Origin: Maricaulis sp947259345
GTDB lineage: Bacteria > Pseudomonadota > Alphaproteobacteria > Caulobacterales > Maricaulaceae
DNA length: 64,000 nt
NCBI GenBank assembly: GCA_965217205.1
Contig: OZ244254.1
Location: forward strand, 124,001-188,000
Direction: 5' to 3'
Both the position numbers and the translations under genes were made by a program. Below are positions 52,343 to 60,410 of the stretch, piece after piece. How positions within the stretch are numbered: the stretch's first letter is position 1; each line of letters starts with the position of its first letter. The notes below the pieces were generated by a model. That model was not told the origin of the DNA, did no database searches, and saw nothing but the letters and a program-made list of their open reading frames with translations.

Positions 52343-52374
52343 CCCGGAGGCATGTTGCGTGTCTCCGGGGTTTT
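52343..52374 (+). terminator. Intrinsic terminator of cysD-cysNC
   Basis: CCCGGAG and CTCCGGG form a 7-bp stem, with a short GCA/TGC extension possible inside the loop, followed by GTTTTA. Starts 8 bases after the cysNC stop and overlaps the convergent cysQ stop. Confidence 0.75.
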
Positions 52375-53179
52375 ACCTCTGATCCGGCTTGCGCGCCCAG
52401 GCGACGAAAGCGCCGTTGAGATACTCTGTTTCAGCCTTGGCGTAGACGAAGGGGTCCCCGTCTGGGGTCAATACCACCCCGCCGGCGGCGTTCAGAACGG
52501 CGTGGCCGGCGCCGGTGTCCCATTCCTTGGTCGGTCCGAAGCGCGGATATACGTCCGCAACACCTTCAGCCACCAGGCAAAATTTCAATGAAGATCCGGC
52601 GGAAACGATTTCCGTGACGCCCCGTGACTCCGCAAATGCGACGGTCTTGTCATCGGCATGAGACCGGCTCATGACCGCAATCATCCCGCTTTTTGACGGG
52701 GCCCGGGTTTCGATCGGCTGCAGCGAGGCGGGACTCACGCATTCTCCTGGTTTCAGGGTGCCGGCCCATGCATTGGTTCCGCCGACAAAGATGCGTTCGC
52801 GCGCTGGTGCGAAAACACAGCCTGCGGTCGGTGCGCGATTCTCGATGAGCGCTATGTTGACGGTAAACTCGCCGTTCCGGCTCAGGAATTCCTTGGTGCC
52901 GTCGACCGGGTCCACGAGGATGAATGAGCCGTCGGTATTCGGACGAAACCCGCTTGCGAAGCTTTCTTCGGCGAGCACCGGAATGCCAGGCAGGCTTGAG
53001 GCCAGCTCGGCGAGGATGATTTCCTCGGCCAGTTCGTCCGCATCGGTGACCGGCGACTTGTCGGCCTTGCCGCGCGCTTCAAAATCTCCCGCATAGATCT
53101 CCATGACCTTGACGGCGGCGAGTGAGCAGATGCGGGCAAATTCGAACGCGATCGCGTTCTTGTCGTCGATGTTCGGCAT
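52373..53179 (-). CDS. cysQ: 3'(2'),5'-bisphosphate nucleotidase
   Basis: Hydrolyses PAP, the by-product of sulfotransferases, to AMP; lithium-sensitive phosphatase family. 268 aa. VTDADELAEEII, EESF and DPVDGTKEFLSRNGEFTVN are the metal-binding motifs, and WDTGAGHAVLNAAGG is the C-terminal metal site. The ATG at 53179 is the natural start; the frame stays open upstream through unrelated sequence. Faces cysNC tail to tail, so PAPS formation and PAP removal are encoded side by side. Confidence 0.95.
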   Translation of the reverse strand: MPNIDDKNAIAFEFARICSLAAVKVMEIYAGDFEARGKADKSPVTDADELAEEIILAELASSLPGIPVLAEESFASGFRPNTDGSFILVDPVDGTKEFLSRNGEFTVNIALIENRAPTAGCVFAPARERIFVGGTNAWAGTLKPGECVSPASLQPIETRAPSKSGMIAVMSRSHADDKTVAFAESRGVTEIVSAGSSLKFCLVAEGVADVYPRFGPTKEWDTGAGHAVLNAAGGVVLTPDGDPFVYAKAETEYLNGAFVAWARKPDQR

Positions 53180-53193
53180 GAGAGGGTTTCCAG

Positions 53194-54921
53194 TCACAGA
53201 TAGCTGAAGCTGAGTACGCTGAGTGCGGTCGAGGCGTATGTCACAAACACGATTCCGCCAAGCGCGAGAAAGTCGGTGAGCTGGTAGCGGCCAGGTGTCA
53301 TCACCATCAAATGTGTCTGATAGCCGAAGGGCATGAGGAAGCTGGCGCTGGCCCCAAAGGCAGTCGCCAGGGCAAAGGCTTCTGCGGGCAGGTCGAGTTG
53401 TGCCGCGGTGGCCAACGCCACTGGTAGTGCGGTGAGCGCGGCGCTGGCATTGGAGAATAATTCGGTCATTGCCCAGGCAAATAGGAAGATAAGGCAGAGC
53501 GCCGCGGCGGGTGGCATGTGCGCTGTTGCCGTCGCGATCATGTCGGCCATGGCGGACGCGGCCCCCGATTGGGTGATGACCAGGCTCAACAGAATGGCGC
53601 CCCACAGGATGATAACGAGATCGAACGGGAAATTCCGGCGTACCTCTCGTGCCGAACTCCAGTCGAGGGCCACGACCAAAGCCGCCAGCGCGAGGGCTGC
53701 GTGGTGGAATGGGATGACTTGGGTGAGCGCGGCGGCGAGGAATGTGATGAAGCTCAATCCGAGCGCCCATGCGGTACTCGCGCGCATCGGAGCCTGGCCG
53801 GGCATGCGGACGTCTAGAATGTGAAGATTGGGCCGGACATTATCCCGGCTGCCGAAGTCGGGTCCAGCAGACAGGATCAGGACATCGCCTGTGCGAAGGC
53901 GGATGTCCCCAAGCTTGCCCGAAAGGCGCTCATTGCCGCGGCGAACGGCCATCACGGATGCATTGAAACGGGCACGAAAATCAGCCTCGCGCAGTGTTTG
54001 GCCGTCCAGCAAGCTCTGCCCGCTGATCACCGCGTGAAAGAATTCATCACCAGCACGCCTCTTCGGCGCGCTGTCCAGTGTCAGGCCGTCAATATTGTGG
54101 AGCTCATCGAAGTGTGTGATATCGCCGACGAAAATCAACCGATCACCGGAGTTCAACACGAAACCGGGATGGGCGGGGCGAACGACCCGGTTTCCCCGCA
54201 CCACCTCGGCGAGGTAGAAGCTGTGCAATCGGCGCAGGCCTGCTGAGGTGACGCTGCGGCCATCCAGGCTGGATGCGTCGTCAATACGGGCTTCGATGTG
54301 AAAGATGCCTGATGTGTCGGTTTGCCGTGGCTGGCGCTCGCGCAGGATGACCGGTGCCAGGACCGTCAGCACGATGAAGACGGCGCCCGCGACCGCTGCT
54401 CCCGGTATCACGAAGTCCAGTACAGACAATTCGATGCCGTGGCGCGCGGCTTCGCCAGTCACCATAAGGCTAGCTGACGTCCCGAAAGGGGTCATCATCC
54501 CCCCGGCCAGGGCCATGTAGGAGAGCGGCAGCAGAAGGAGATGCGGGGCGAGGTCGGGGCGTCGCGCCGCCGGCCCCAGGAGGGCCGCAACTACTGCCGT
54601 GTTGGGTGTCACCGATGATGTCAGCGCCGCCGCGCCAAGGAAGCGGGCGAGCGTCAGGCGCGTCGGGAGGCCGGCTTGTCCGAACACAATCCGACTGAGA
54701 CCGGGCAATCGCGTCAAGGCCGAGGCGATAATCACCAGGCTTGTAACGGCGAGAATGGCGGGCGAGGTCAGCCGTTCGAACGCATCATCAAGCGAGATCC
54801 GACCCGTGAGGATTACGGCCGCAATAAAGAGTGCGAAGGCGCGCGCCGTTGAGAGGCGCCCCGACAGCAGTACGGCACCGAGCGCAAGAACGAGGCCGGT
54901 ATCAATCAGGATATTGCTCAA
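53194..54921 (-). CDS. SLC13-type transporter with two RCK_C domains
   Basis: About 575 aa inner-membrane transporter (divalent anion:sodium symporter/ArsB-like). Hydrophobic helices surround two TrkA-C/RCK_C domains (FYLAEVVRGNRVVRPAHPGF.. and FNASVMAVRRGNERL.., each ending in a GD(R/V)LI-like strand) in the middle. SSVTPNTAVVAALLGP, GGMMTPFGTSASLM and NASAALTALPVALA match conserved helices. Neighbouring cysQ, 14 bp downstream, and cysDNC suggest sulfate uptake. I chose the TTG at 54921, preceded by GAAGGA; an ATG at 54969 is the alternative. Confidence 0.85.
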   Translation of the reverse strand: MSNILIDTGLVLALGAVLLSGRLSTARAFALFIAAVILTGRISLDDAFERLTSPAILAVTSLVIIASALTRLPGLSRIVFGQAGLPTRLTLARFLGAAALTSSVTPNTAVVAALLGPAARRPDLAPHLLLLPLSYMALAGGMMTPFGTSASLMVTGEAARHGIELSVLDFVIPGAAVAGAVFIVLTVLAPVILRERQPRQTDTSGIFHIEARIDDASSLDGRSVTSAGLRRLHSFYLAEVVRGNRVVRPAHPGFVLNSGDRLIFVGDITHFDELHNIDGLTLDSAPKRRAGDEFFHAVISGQSLLDGQTLREADFRARFNASVMAVRRGNERLSGKLGDIRLRTGDVLILSAGPDFGSRDNVRPNLHILDVRMPGQAPMRASTAWALGLSFITFLAAALTQVIPFHHAALALAALVVALDWSSAREVRRNFPFDLVIILWGAILLSLVITQSGAASAMADMIATATAHMPPAAALCLIFLFAWAMTELFSNASAALTALPVALATAAQLDLPAEAFALATAFGASASFLMPFGYQTHLMVMTPGRYQLTDFLALGGIVFVTYASTALSVLSFSYL

Positions 54922-55130
54922 CCGTGTCGTCCTTCGCCGGTTCGCGGAATGCTTGACAATTGCGCGCATGCTCCGCGCTACGAGCTGAATTCCCCCGCAC
55001 TACAGGTACGCATTAATAGGTGGCGCACATGCGGGAGGAGTTCGCGACAACCGGAAAGCATGCTACCCGCTACCCGGGAAAAGGGAAGGCGCTGCGCCGC
55101 AGCAATCCGCAAGCAAATACAGGATTCCGC

Positions 55131-56132
55131 GTGACTGAGACTGCCAATATCACAGTGCTGATCGTTGCCTACAAGAGTGTTGGTACCCTCGCGGGCTGTC
55201 TGGATGCACTGCGGTCGCAGACGCGCGCGCCGCGCGAGATACTGGTCCTGGAGAATGGGTCGCCGGACGGGCAGCGTGTCGCCGCGGCCGATATTCCGCC
55301 CGGCATTCGGCTGATTGAGAGTGGTGAGAATCTCGGTTTTGCTGGCGGCAATAATCTGCTTGCCCGGTCGGCGCAGTCGGAATGGCTGGCATTGCTGAAC
55401 CCGGATGCCTACCCGCATCGGGATTGGATCGAGCAATTGGAGGCGGCCAGCCGCGCCTATCCGGATGTCCCGCTATTCGGGTCGACACAATTTGCTGCCG
55501 GCAATGAAGACGTCCTGGATGGAACCGGAGATTGCTACCATGCGCTGGGGCTGGCCTACCGATCGGGATATGGTCGCAAGCTGAACGCTATCCCCGAAGG
55601 CGAGGTATTCGCGGCCTGTGGCGCGGCGATGTTCGTTCGGCGCGATGTGTTCGAGGCGCTTGGCGGCTTTGACGACCGCTTCTTTTGCTACAATGAGGAT
55701 GTTGATCTGGGTTACCGGGCGCGCCTGCGCGGGTGGGCGGTGATTCAACTGGCCGGCGCGCGCGTTGACCATGTCGGCTACGGATCATCCGGTCGCAGGT
55801 CCGAGTTTGCGACCTATTACGGGGTCCGCAACCGTTTGTGGGTGTTTCTCAAAAATACGCCCGGCTGGCTGTTCTGGGCCCTGCTGCCAGGCCATGTTGC
55901 CGTTACCCTGGCGTTGTGGATTTCCGCTTTCCGCTTTGGGCAGGGCCGCCTGTTCGCGCGAGCCATCGCCGATGGCATGTCCGCGCGGGAGAAGATTCTG
56001 GCCTCTCGCGTGGAAATTCAGGCCAGTCGACGCGTGTCTGCCATGCGTTTGGCGCGGATGATGAACTGGAATCCGTTCGATCTTATTACGCGTCGGGCCA
56101 AGGTCTGGCGCGTCGGCAAGACGCGAGTTTAA
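55131..56132 (+). CDS. GT2 glycosyltransferase, rhamnosyltransferase-like
   Basis: About 333 aa. ITVLIVAYKSVGTLAGCLDALRSQ at the N-terminus, LVLENGSPDG, GENLGFAGGNNLLAR, LLNPDAYP with the catalytic acidic residues, FVRRDVFEALGGFDDRFFCYNEDVDLGYRARLRGW near 210. These are typical of the WbbL-like group that often adds rhamnose. The GTG at 55131 follows AGGA at 8 bases; the frame is open back to 55020. A C-terminal hydrophobic stretch near 275 may touch the membrane. dTDP-rhamnose from the rml genes is a likely donor. Confidence 0.85.
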   Translation: MTETANITVLIVAYKSVGTLAGCLDALRSQTRAPREILVLENGSPDGQRVAAADIPPGIRLIESGENLGFAGGNNLLARSAQSEWLALLNPDAYPHRDWIEQLEAASRAYPDVPLFGSTQFAAGNEDVLDGTGDCYHALGLAYRSGYGRKLNAIPEGEVFAACGAAMFVRRDVFEALGGFDDRFFCYNEDVDLGYRARLRGWAVIQLAGARVDHVGYGSSGRRSEFATYYGVRNRLWVFLKNTPGWLFWALLPGHVAVTLALWISAFRFGQGRLFARAIADGMSAREKILASRVEIQASRRVSAMRLARMMNWNPFDLITRRAKVWRVGKTRV

Positions 56133-56716
56133 CCGTCGCAGGTCACCGGCTCCAATGCGTTGACTTCCACGCGTTCGAGGTCGATCTGGTTGCGATCTGT
56201 TGCCCAGTCCGGCCACACAGCGACATAGGCGAACCCCCAATCGCATTGAGCAGGAGTTAGATCGAGAGTCACGCGCGTAAACTCCGAAGTCACCGGGCTG
56301 CTTTGCCAGTCACCCTGACTGCGTCCTGGAATGAACAGGTTCAGGCGCACTTGTTCAGCGCCGTTGATTTCGGCGGCCCGAACAACAAATGTCAGGCGGA
56401 CGCGATGCCCTTCGAGCGCCTCGATTTCGTCTTCCGACAACGTGAAGAATGCCCCGGCTGACTGAATGCCGTCAAACGGGCCGCGTGCCGCCGATATCCG
56501 GGCGAACTGCGATTCTTCGTCCGTGAGAAATTCAGCAGCCAATCCGTTTCCCAGGGTCAGCGCCGCGAGGCTGTCATCTGCGAAGGCAATGCCTTCGGCG
56601 CGAATTTCTTCCGGACTTCGGTGGCCGGACTCGCCGAAACTCATCGCGGTTATGACCATACCGGCCGCCAGCGCGGTCGCGATCGGGTAGAAGGCCCAGT
56701 CGGGTAGGGAATACAT
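56129..56716 (-). CDS. Membrane-anchored protein of unknown function
   Basis: 195 aa, no family recognised. One N-terminal helix (residues 7-25, WAFYPIATALAAGMVITAM) anchors a probable periplasmic domain that looks all-beta, resembling a carbohydrate-binding or lectin-like sandwich (VRLTFVVRAAEINGAEQVRLNLF, EFTRVTLDLTPAQCDWGFAYVAVWPDW). Two cysteines (QCDWG, VTCDG) could pair. It converges on the glycosyltransferase with a 4-bp overlap and lies divergent to the DUF4164 gene. Function is not inferred. Confidence 0.7.
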   Translation of the reverse strand: MYSLPDWAFYPIATALAAGMVITAMSFGESGHRSPEEIRAEGIAFADDSLAALTLGNGLAAEFLTDEESQFARISAARGPFDGIQSAGAFFTLSEDEIEALEGHRVRLTFVVRAAEINGAEQVRLNLFIPGRSQGDWQSSPVTSEFTRVTLDLTPAQCDWGFAYVAVWPDWATDRNQIDLERVEVNALEPVTCDG

Positions 56717-56930
56717 CGGTAGCGGATGCCTTTGCTTGGCGATTTTCGGCTTCGGGATGTTTGGACCGTTCCGCGAAGGGCGTCAAACATTCGCGCGTGT
56801 GGCGCAAGCCGTCACCATCACCTCTATTCCGTCGTTTTTGGGCTGTATGAAAGGTCTGCGAGTCAAAGCGGCAGGGGATAATCTTGATGAAGAACTTGAA
56901 CTTTGTGCCGACACAGACGATTCTCGGCGT

Positions 56931-57224
56931 ATGAACGTGCGCCCTGATATGCCTGAAGATGCCATTGAGGCCATGGTCGCTCGTCTGGACGCCGCGATGA
57001 GCCGCGTTGAAGGTGCGGGGCGGGCCATGCGAACGCGTGTGGAGCGGGCCGAGCGCGCTGCCATGGAAGCGCGCGATTCTGACGCCGACCGGGCCAATCT
57101 TGCCGAGGCGCTGGATCAGGCGCGTGGCCGCGAGGCATTGTTGCAGGAGGCCGCGCAGACGGCTTCTGACGCGCTGGACGGTGCGATCGAGGATTTGCGC
57201 AAGTTGATGGCGGAGGAGGGCTGA
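56931..57224 (+). CDS. DUF4164-like coiled-coil protein
   Basis: 97 aa, almost entirely helical (AMVARLDAAMSRVEGAGRA, VERAERAAMEARDSDAD, LEALDQARGREALLQEAA-like heptads). In alphaproteobacteria a small coiled-coil gene of this type commonly lies just before zapA, four bases ahead here. The ATG at 56931 is taken as the start; the frame is open further back with no coiled-coil character. May act with ZapA in division, but this is inferred only from position. Confidence 0.75.
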   Translation: MNVRPDMPEDAIEAMVARLDAAMSRVEGAGRAMRTRVERAERAAMEARDSDADRANLAEALDQARGREALLQEAAQTASDALDGAIEDLRKLMAEEG

Positions 57225-57228
57225 GGCG

Positions 57229-57654
57229 ATGTCGCGAGTCACCGTCACGCTCAATGGTCGCGACTTTACGATTGGCTGCGAGGCCGGTCAGGAATCCTAT
57301 TTGCGCGAGCTTGCGACCAGTCTCGACAACCGCGTGAGCGATATATCCGGGCAGGTCGGGCAGATTGGAGATCTGCGGCTCTTGCTGATGGCCTCCTTGA
57401 TCCTCGTTGATGATCTCAAGGAATCGGACCGGCGGGTCGCCGAGCTTGAAGAGCAGGTACAGAGGCTTCGCCACGAAAACCATGGAGCGGCCAGCCTGCA
57501 ATCCGCTGCGCGCGATCGTCTGGCGGGACAATTGGCACGCCTCGCCGAGCGGATGGAAAGCTTTGCAGACAGCTTGGAGAGTGATGGCATAAGCGTGGAC
57601 CAAGACGTGCTGGACGCTGCGCTTGGAAGCGCAATAGTGGAAGCCGGTGCTTGA
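57229..57654 (+). CDS. zapA: Cell division protein ZapA
   Basis: 141 aa. VTVTLNGRDFTIGCEAGQES and LRELATSLDNRVSDI match the ZapA beta-alpha N-terminal domain, and the rest is a coiled coil (SDRRVAELEEQVQRLRHE). ZapA binds FtsZ and bundles protofilaments. It is longer than the usual 100-110 residues, with an added C-terminal helical region. Located in the conserved order DUF4164-zapA-6S RNA-fthC. Confidence 0.92.
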   Translation: MSRVTVTLNGRDFTIGCEAGQESYLRELATSLDNRVSDISGQVGQIGDLRLLLMASLILVDDLKESDRRVAELEEQVQRLRHENHGAASLQSAARDRLAGQLARLAERMESFADSLESDGISVDQDVLDAALGSAIVEAGA

Positions 57655-57850
57655 GCTGAAGCGCAATCGCCTCCACATAGGGGGTGGCGGTCATCTGCTG
57701 CGTGCGACCGGGGCGTCTATCCTGCGGACCGTACACCTCCACGAGGGAACTGCCTCTGTCTGGGACCGTGGTCCCGTTTAAGTGGTGCCCACCTGAACTG
57801 TCGGGTTTGTGGGGATAAACACGCTCTGACGGCGCAAGTGGAGCCGCCAC
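57655..57850 (+). ncRNA. ssrS: Probable 6S RNA
   Basis: The gap between zapA and fthC is the conserved location of 6S RNA in proteobacteria. It is 196 bases long, free of a gene, and contains short hairpins (GAGG..CCTC, GGGACC..GGTCCC) in its middle, consistent with a 6S-like arm. 6S RNA holds sigma-70 RNA polymerase in stationary phase. I could not confirm the full fold by eye; the exact ends are unknown, and probably lie within these coordinates. Confidence 0.6.
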
Positions 57851-58480
57851 ATGAATTCCCCTGCCGACAAAGCGGCCTTGCGAGCGCACTTGCTTGGCCT
57901 GCGCCGCCAAGCGTCTGAAGCGCAGCCGCAGGCCGGGGCCGCGCTTGCTGAAGCGTTTCCGGACGCGTGGGTGCCTGAAACTGCTGACTGTATCGCGGGC
58001 TATTGGCCGCTCGCGGGCGAAATGGATCCGCGACCGCTGATGGCGCGGCTAGCCGCTTGCGGACATTCCATCTGCCTGCCAGTGGTCATCGGTGACGGTG
58101 AGCCGCTTGTCTTTCGGGCCTGGCAGACCGGTGATCAACTCGAGCGCAAGGGGTTTGGCGTGATGGAGCCGCACGCCCGACAATCCGACTGTCAGCCAAG
58201 CCTGCTTCTGGTCCCATTGCTGGGCTGTGACCGGCGTGGCAATCGGCTCGGTTTTGGCAAGGGTTACTATGACTACACCCTAGCGGCGCTGCGGGCGACG
58301 CAACCCGTCCGGGCCGTCGGGCTGGCTTTCGACTGTCAGGTGGTTGCCGACCTTCCAGTACAAGGCCATGATCAGCCACTGGATGCCCTGGTCACCGAGA
58401 GCCGCTTCGTCGTGTTCGACCGGTCATCCGGTGATGCGAAAGCCAGATCGGGGCGCGATGACGTTCATCGTTACACATGA
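57851..58480 (+). CDS. fthC: 5-formyltetrahydrofolate cyclo-ligase
   Basis: 209 aa enzyme (YgfA family) turning 5-formyl-THF to 5,10-methenyl-THF with ATP. The N-terminus ADKAALRAHLLGLRR and the signatures CLPVVIGDGEPLVFR, KGFGVMEP and LLVPLLGCDRRGNRLGFGKGYYD are diagnostic. Co-location with 6S RNA is conserved and 6S is often processed from a joint transcript. Its tail runs 23 bp past the start of the next gene. Confidence 0.95.
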   Translation: MNSPADKAALRAHLLGLRRQASEAQPQAGAALAEAFPDAWVPETADCIAGYWPLAGEMDPRPLMARLAACGHSICLPVVIGDGEPLVFRAWQTGDQLERKGFGVMEPHARQSDCQPSLLLVPLLGCDRRGNRLGFGKGYYDYTLAALRATQPVRAVGLAFDCQVVADLPVQGHDQPLDALVTESRFVVFDRSSGDAKARSGRDDVHRYT

Positions 58481-58868
58481 TCCAGCCAATTTGGCGGCCT
58501 GCCTGATCCACACCGGGCCGGTTGACGCGAGCGAAATCGAGGCGTCCCGACTCGTACTCAAGGATGTCGCGAATGCGCAGAATGTTCGCGGCGCGCTCAT
58601 CAATATCACCGATGCGACCATCACAGCAGAGCCGGTGGAGATTATCGAGAATGTCCAGGGATTGGTCGATGATTTGCGACCGGGCACGAAGCTCGGTTTC
58701 GTCGGTCGTCCCGAAGACCAGGAGATCGTCTCCATGATCGTCGCCACAGTCGCCCACTCGACTGGGCGCCAGGTTGGCCAGTTCCATGCACTTGAAAAAG
58801 CCCTTTGCTGGATCCGGCTGGACTGGGAGGCGGCCGCAGCCTGCGATTGTCTGCCGATAACGGAGTAG
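58458..58868 (+). CDS. Hypothetical protein, possibly STAS-like
   Basis: 136 aa, not recognised with confidence. The alternation of strands and helices (VRGALINITDATITAEPVEI, LRPGTKLGFVGRPEDQEIVSM, STGRQVGQFHALEKAL) recalls small STAS or SpoIIAA-like domains. The ATG at 58458 overlaps fthC by 23 bp, so translation may be coupled. Followed within a few bases by the terminator of the convergent ahcY. Confidence 0.6.
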   Translation: MTFIVTHDPANLAACLIHTGPVDASEIEASRLVLKDVANAQNVRGALINITDATITAEPVEIIENVQGLVDDLRPGTKLGFVGRPEDQEIVSMIVATVAHSTGRQVGQFHALEKALCWIRLDWEAAAACDCLPITE

Positions 58869-58872
58869 CTCT

Positions 58873-58905
58873 AACAAAAACGCCCCGGTCCAAGGGACCG
58901 GGGCG
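58873..58905 (-). terminator. Intrinsic terminator of ahcY
   Basis: On the minus strand, CGCCCCGGTCC and GGACCGGGGCG form an 11-bp perfect stem around CTT, followed by TTTTTGTT. It ends the metK-ahcY transcript; on the plus strand the same stem lies just after the hypothetical gene but lacks a T tract. Confidence 0.92.
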
Positions 58906-58928
58906 TGTCTCAGCTAAACTGCAGCTGC

Positions 58929-60344
58929 CTAGTAGCGATAATGCTCGGCCTTGAACGGGCCGGCCTGCGGCACGCCGATATAGTCGGCCTGGTCTTCCGA
59001 CAGGACAGTGAGCTTGGCGCCCAGCTTGTCGAGGTGTAGGGCTGCCACCTTCTCGTCGAGATGCTTGGGCAGGATATAGACTTCGTTGGTGTAGTCATCG
59101 CCCTTGGTCCACAACTCGATCTGGGCCAGCGTCTGGTTGGTAAAGCTGGACGACATCACAAAGCTCGGATGGCCGGTCGCGTTGCCGAGATTCACCAGGC
59201 GTCCTTCGGACAGAAGGATGATGCGGTGGCCTTCGGGGAAGTTCACCAGGTCAACCTGGGGCTTCACATTGGTCCACTGGAAGTTCTTCAGGCTCTCGAC
59301 CTGAATCTCATTGTCGAAATGGCCGATATTGCAGACGATCGCCATGTCTTTCATGCCGCGCATGTGGTCGACGGTGAGGATGTCCTTATTGCCGGTCGCT
59401 GTGACGAAGATGTCCATTTCGCCAATGACGTCTTCCAGGCGCACGACCTCGAAACCGTCCATGCAGGCCTGCAGGGCGCAGATCGGGTCGATTTCGGTGA
59501 CATAGACCCGGGCGCCGGCACCGGCGAGCGACTCGGCCGAGCCCTTGCCGACGTCACCATAGCCGCAGACGACGGCCTTCTTGCCGGCCATCATCACATC
59601 GGTGCCGCGACGGATTGCGTCGACAAGGCTTTCACGGCAGCCATAACGGTTGTCGAATTTCGACTTGGTGACGCTGTCATTCACATTGATTGCCGGGAAA
59701 GGCAGTTCGCCGCGCTTTTGCATCTGGTAGAGGCGCATCACGCCGGTCGTCGTTTCTTCTGACACGCCCTGGATGGCGGCCTTGGCCTTGGCGAACCAGC
59801 CTGGAGTTGCTTCAAAGCGCTTGCGGATCTGCGCGAAGAGGGCTGTTTCTTCTTCCGATTTCGGGTGGTCGAGCAGGGAGGGGTCTTTCTCCGCCTTCTC
59901 ACCGAGGATCAGATACATGGTCGCATCACCACCATCATCGAGGATCATGTTGGCGGTTTCGCCGTTCGGCCAATGGAAGATGGCGTCGGCATAATCCCAG
60001 TATTCTTCCAGCGTTTCGCCTTTGGTGGCGAAGACCGGCACACCCGTTTCGGCGATGGCGGCAGCGGCGTGGTCCTGGGTCGAGAAGATGTTGCACGAAG
60101 CCCAGCGGACTTCGGCGCCGAGCGCGGTCAGCGTTTCGATCAGGATGGCGGTCTGCACGGTCATGTGCAGCGAGCCGGCAATGCGCGCGCCCTTGAGCGG
60201 CTGGGCGTCCTTGTATTCCTCGCGCAGGGCCATCAGGCCCGGCATTTCAATCTCGGCCATGTCAAATTCGATCCGGCCCCATTTGGCCAGCGACATGTCT
60301 TTGACGACGTAGGGTTTATCCGCAGCAAATTGCGTCATAACCAT
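58929..60344 (-). CDS. ahcY: S-adenosylhomocysteinase
   Basis: Hydrolyses SAH to homocysteine and adenosine. 471 aa, normal for the long bacterial form. LAKWGRIEFDMAEIEMPGL and GARIAGSLHMTVQTAILIETL at the N-terminus; VNDSVTKSKFDNRYGCRES carries the catalytic Lys/Asp/Cys set; NAD-binding GYGDVGKGSAESLAGAGARV; the C-terminus is the family's KAEHYRY, which closes the NAD site. Starts M-V-M-T-Q; either ATG could serve. Follows metK on the minus strand after 66 bases. Confidence 0.97.
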   Translation of the reverse strand: MVMTQFAADKPYVVKDMSLAKWGRIEFDMAEIEMPGLMALREEYKDAQPLKGARIAGSLHMTVQTAILIETLTALGAEVRWASCNIFSTQDHAAAAIAETGVPVFATKGETLEEYWDYADAIFHWPNGETANMILDDGGDATMYLILGEKAEKDPSLLDHPKSEEETALFAQIRKRFEATPGWFAKAKAAIQGVSEETTTGVMRLYQMQKRGELPFPAINVNDSVTKSKFDNRYGCRESLVDAIRRGTDVMMAGKKAVVCGYGDVGKGSAESLAGAGARVYVTEIDPICALQACMDGFEVVRLEDVIGEMDIFVTATGNKDILTVDHMRGMKDMAIVCNIGHFDNEIQVESLKNFQWTNVKPQVDLVNFPEGHRIILLSEGRLVNLGNATGHPSFVMSSSFTNQTLAQIELWTKGDDYTNEVYILPKHLDEKVAALHLDKLGAKLTVLSEDQADYIGVPQAGPFKAEHYRY

Positions 60345-60375
60345 CAGGTCCTTCTTTATCGGTGTTCTCGGAGCG

Positions 60376-60399
60376 GCAGGGCCAGTGTGTTGGCCCTGC
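60376..60399 (-). promoter_or_regulatory. Hairpin in the metK-ahcY spacer
   Basis: GCAGGGCCA and TGGCCCTGC form a perfect 9-bp stem with a 6-nt loop between metK and ahcY. There is no T-tract, so it is unlikely to stop transcription; it may stabilise mRNA or mark a processing site. Confidence 0.45.
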
Positions 60400-60410
60400 T
60401 CATATCAGGA

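Noticed and set aside
53179..53770. Upstream extension of the cysQ frame, about 200 codons
   Set aside because: It runs out of frame through the transporter gene and is rich in Arg, His and Pro; the natural ATG at 53179 gives a normal CysQ.
60345..60410. SAH riboswitch before ahcY
   Set aside because: The 66-base spacer is short, contains one simple hairpin and no pseudoknot pattern; regulation is better explained by the SahR-like boxes before metK.
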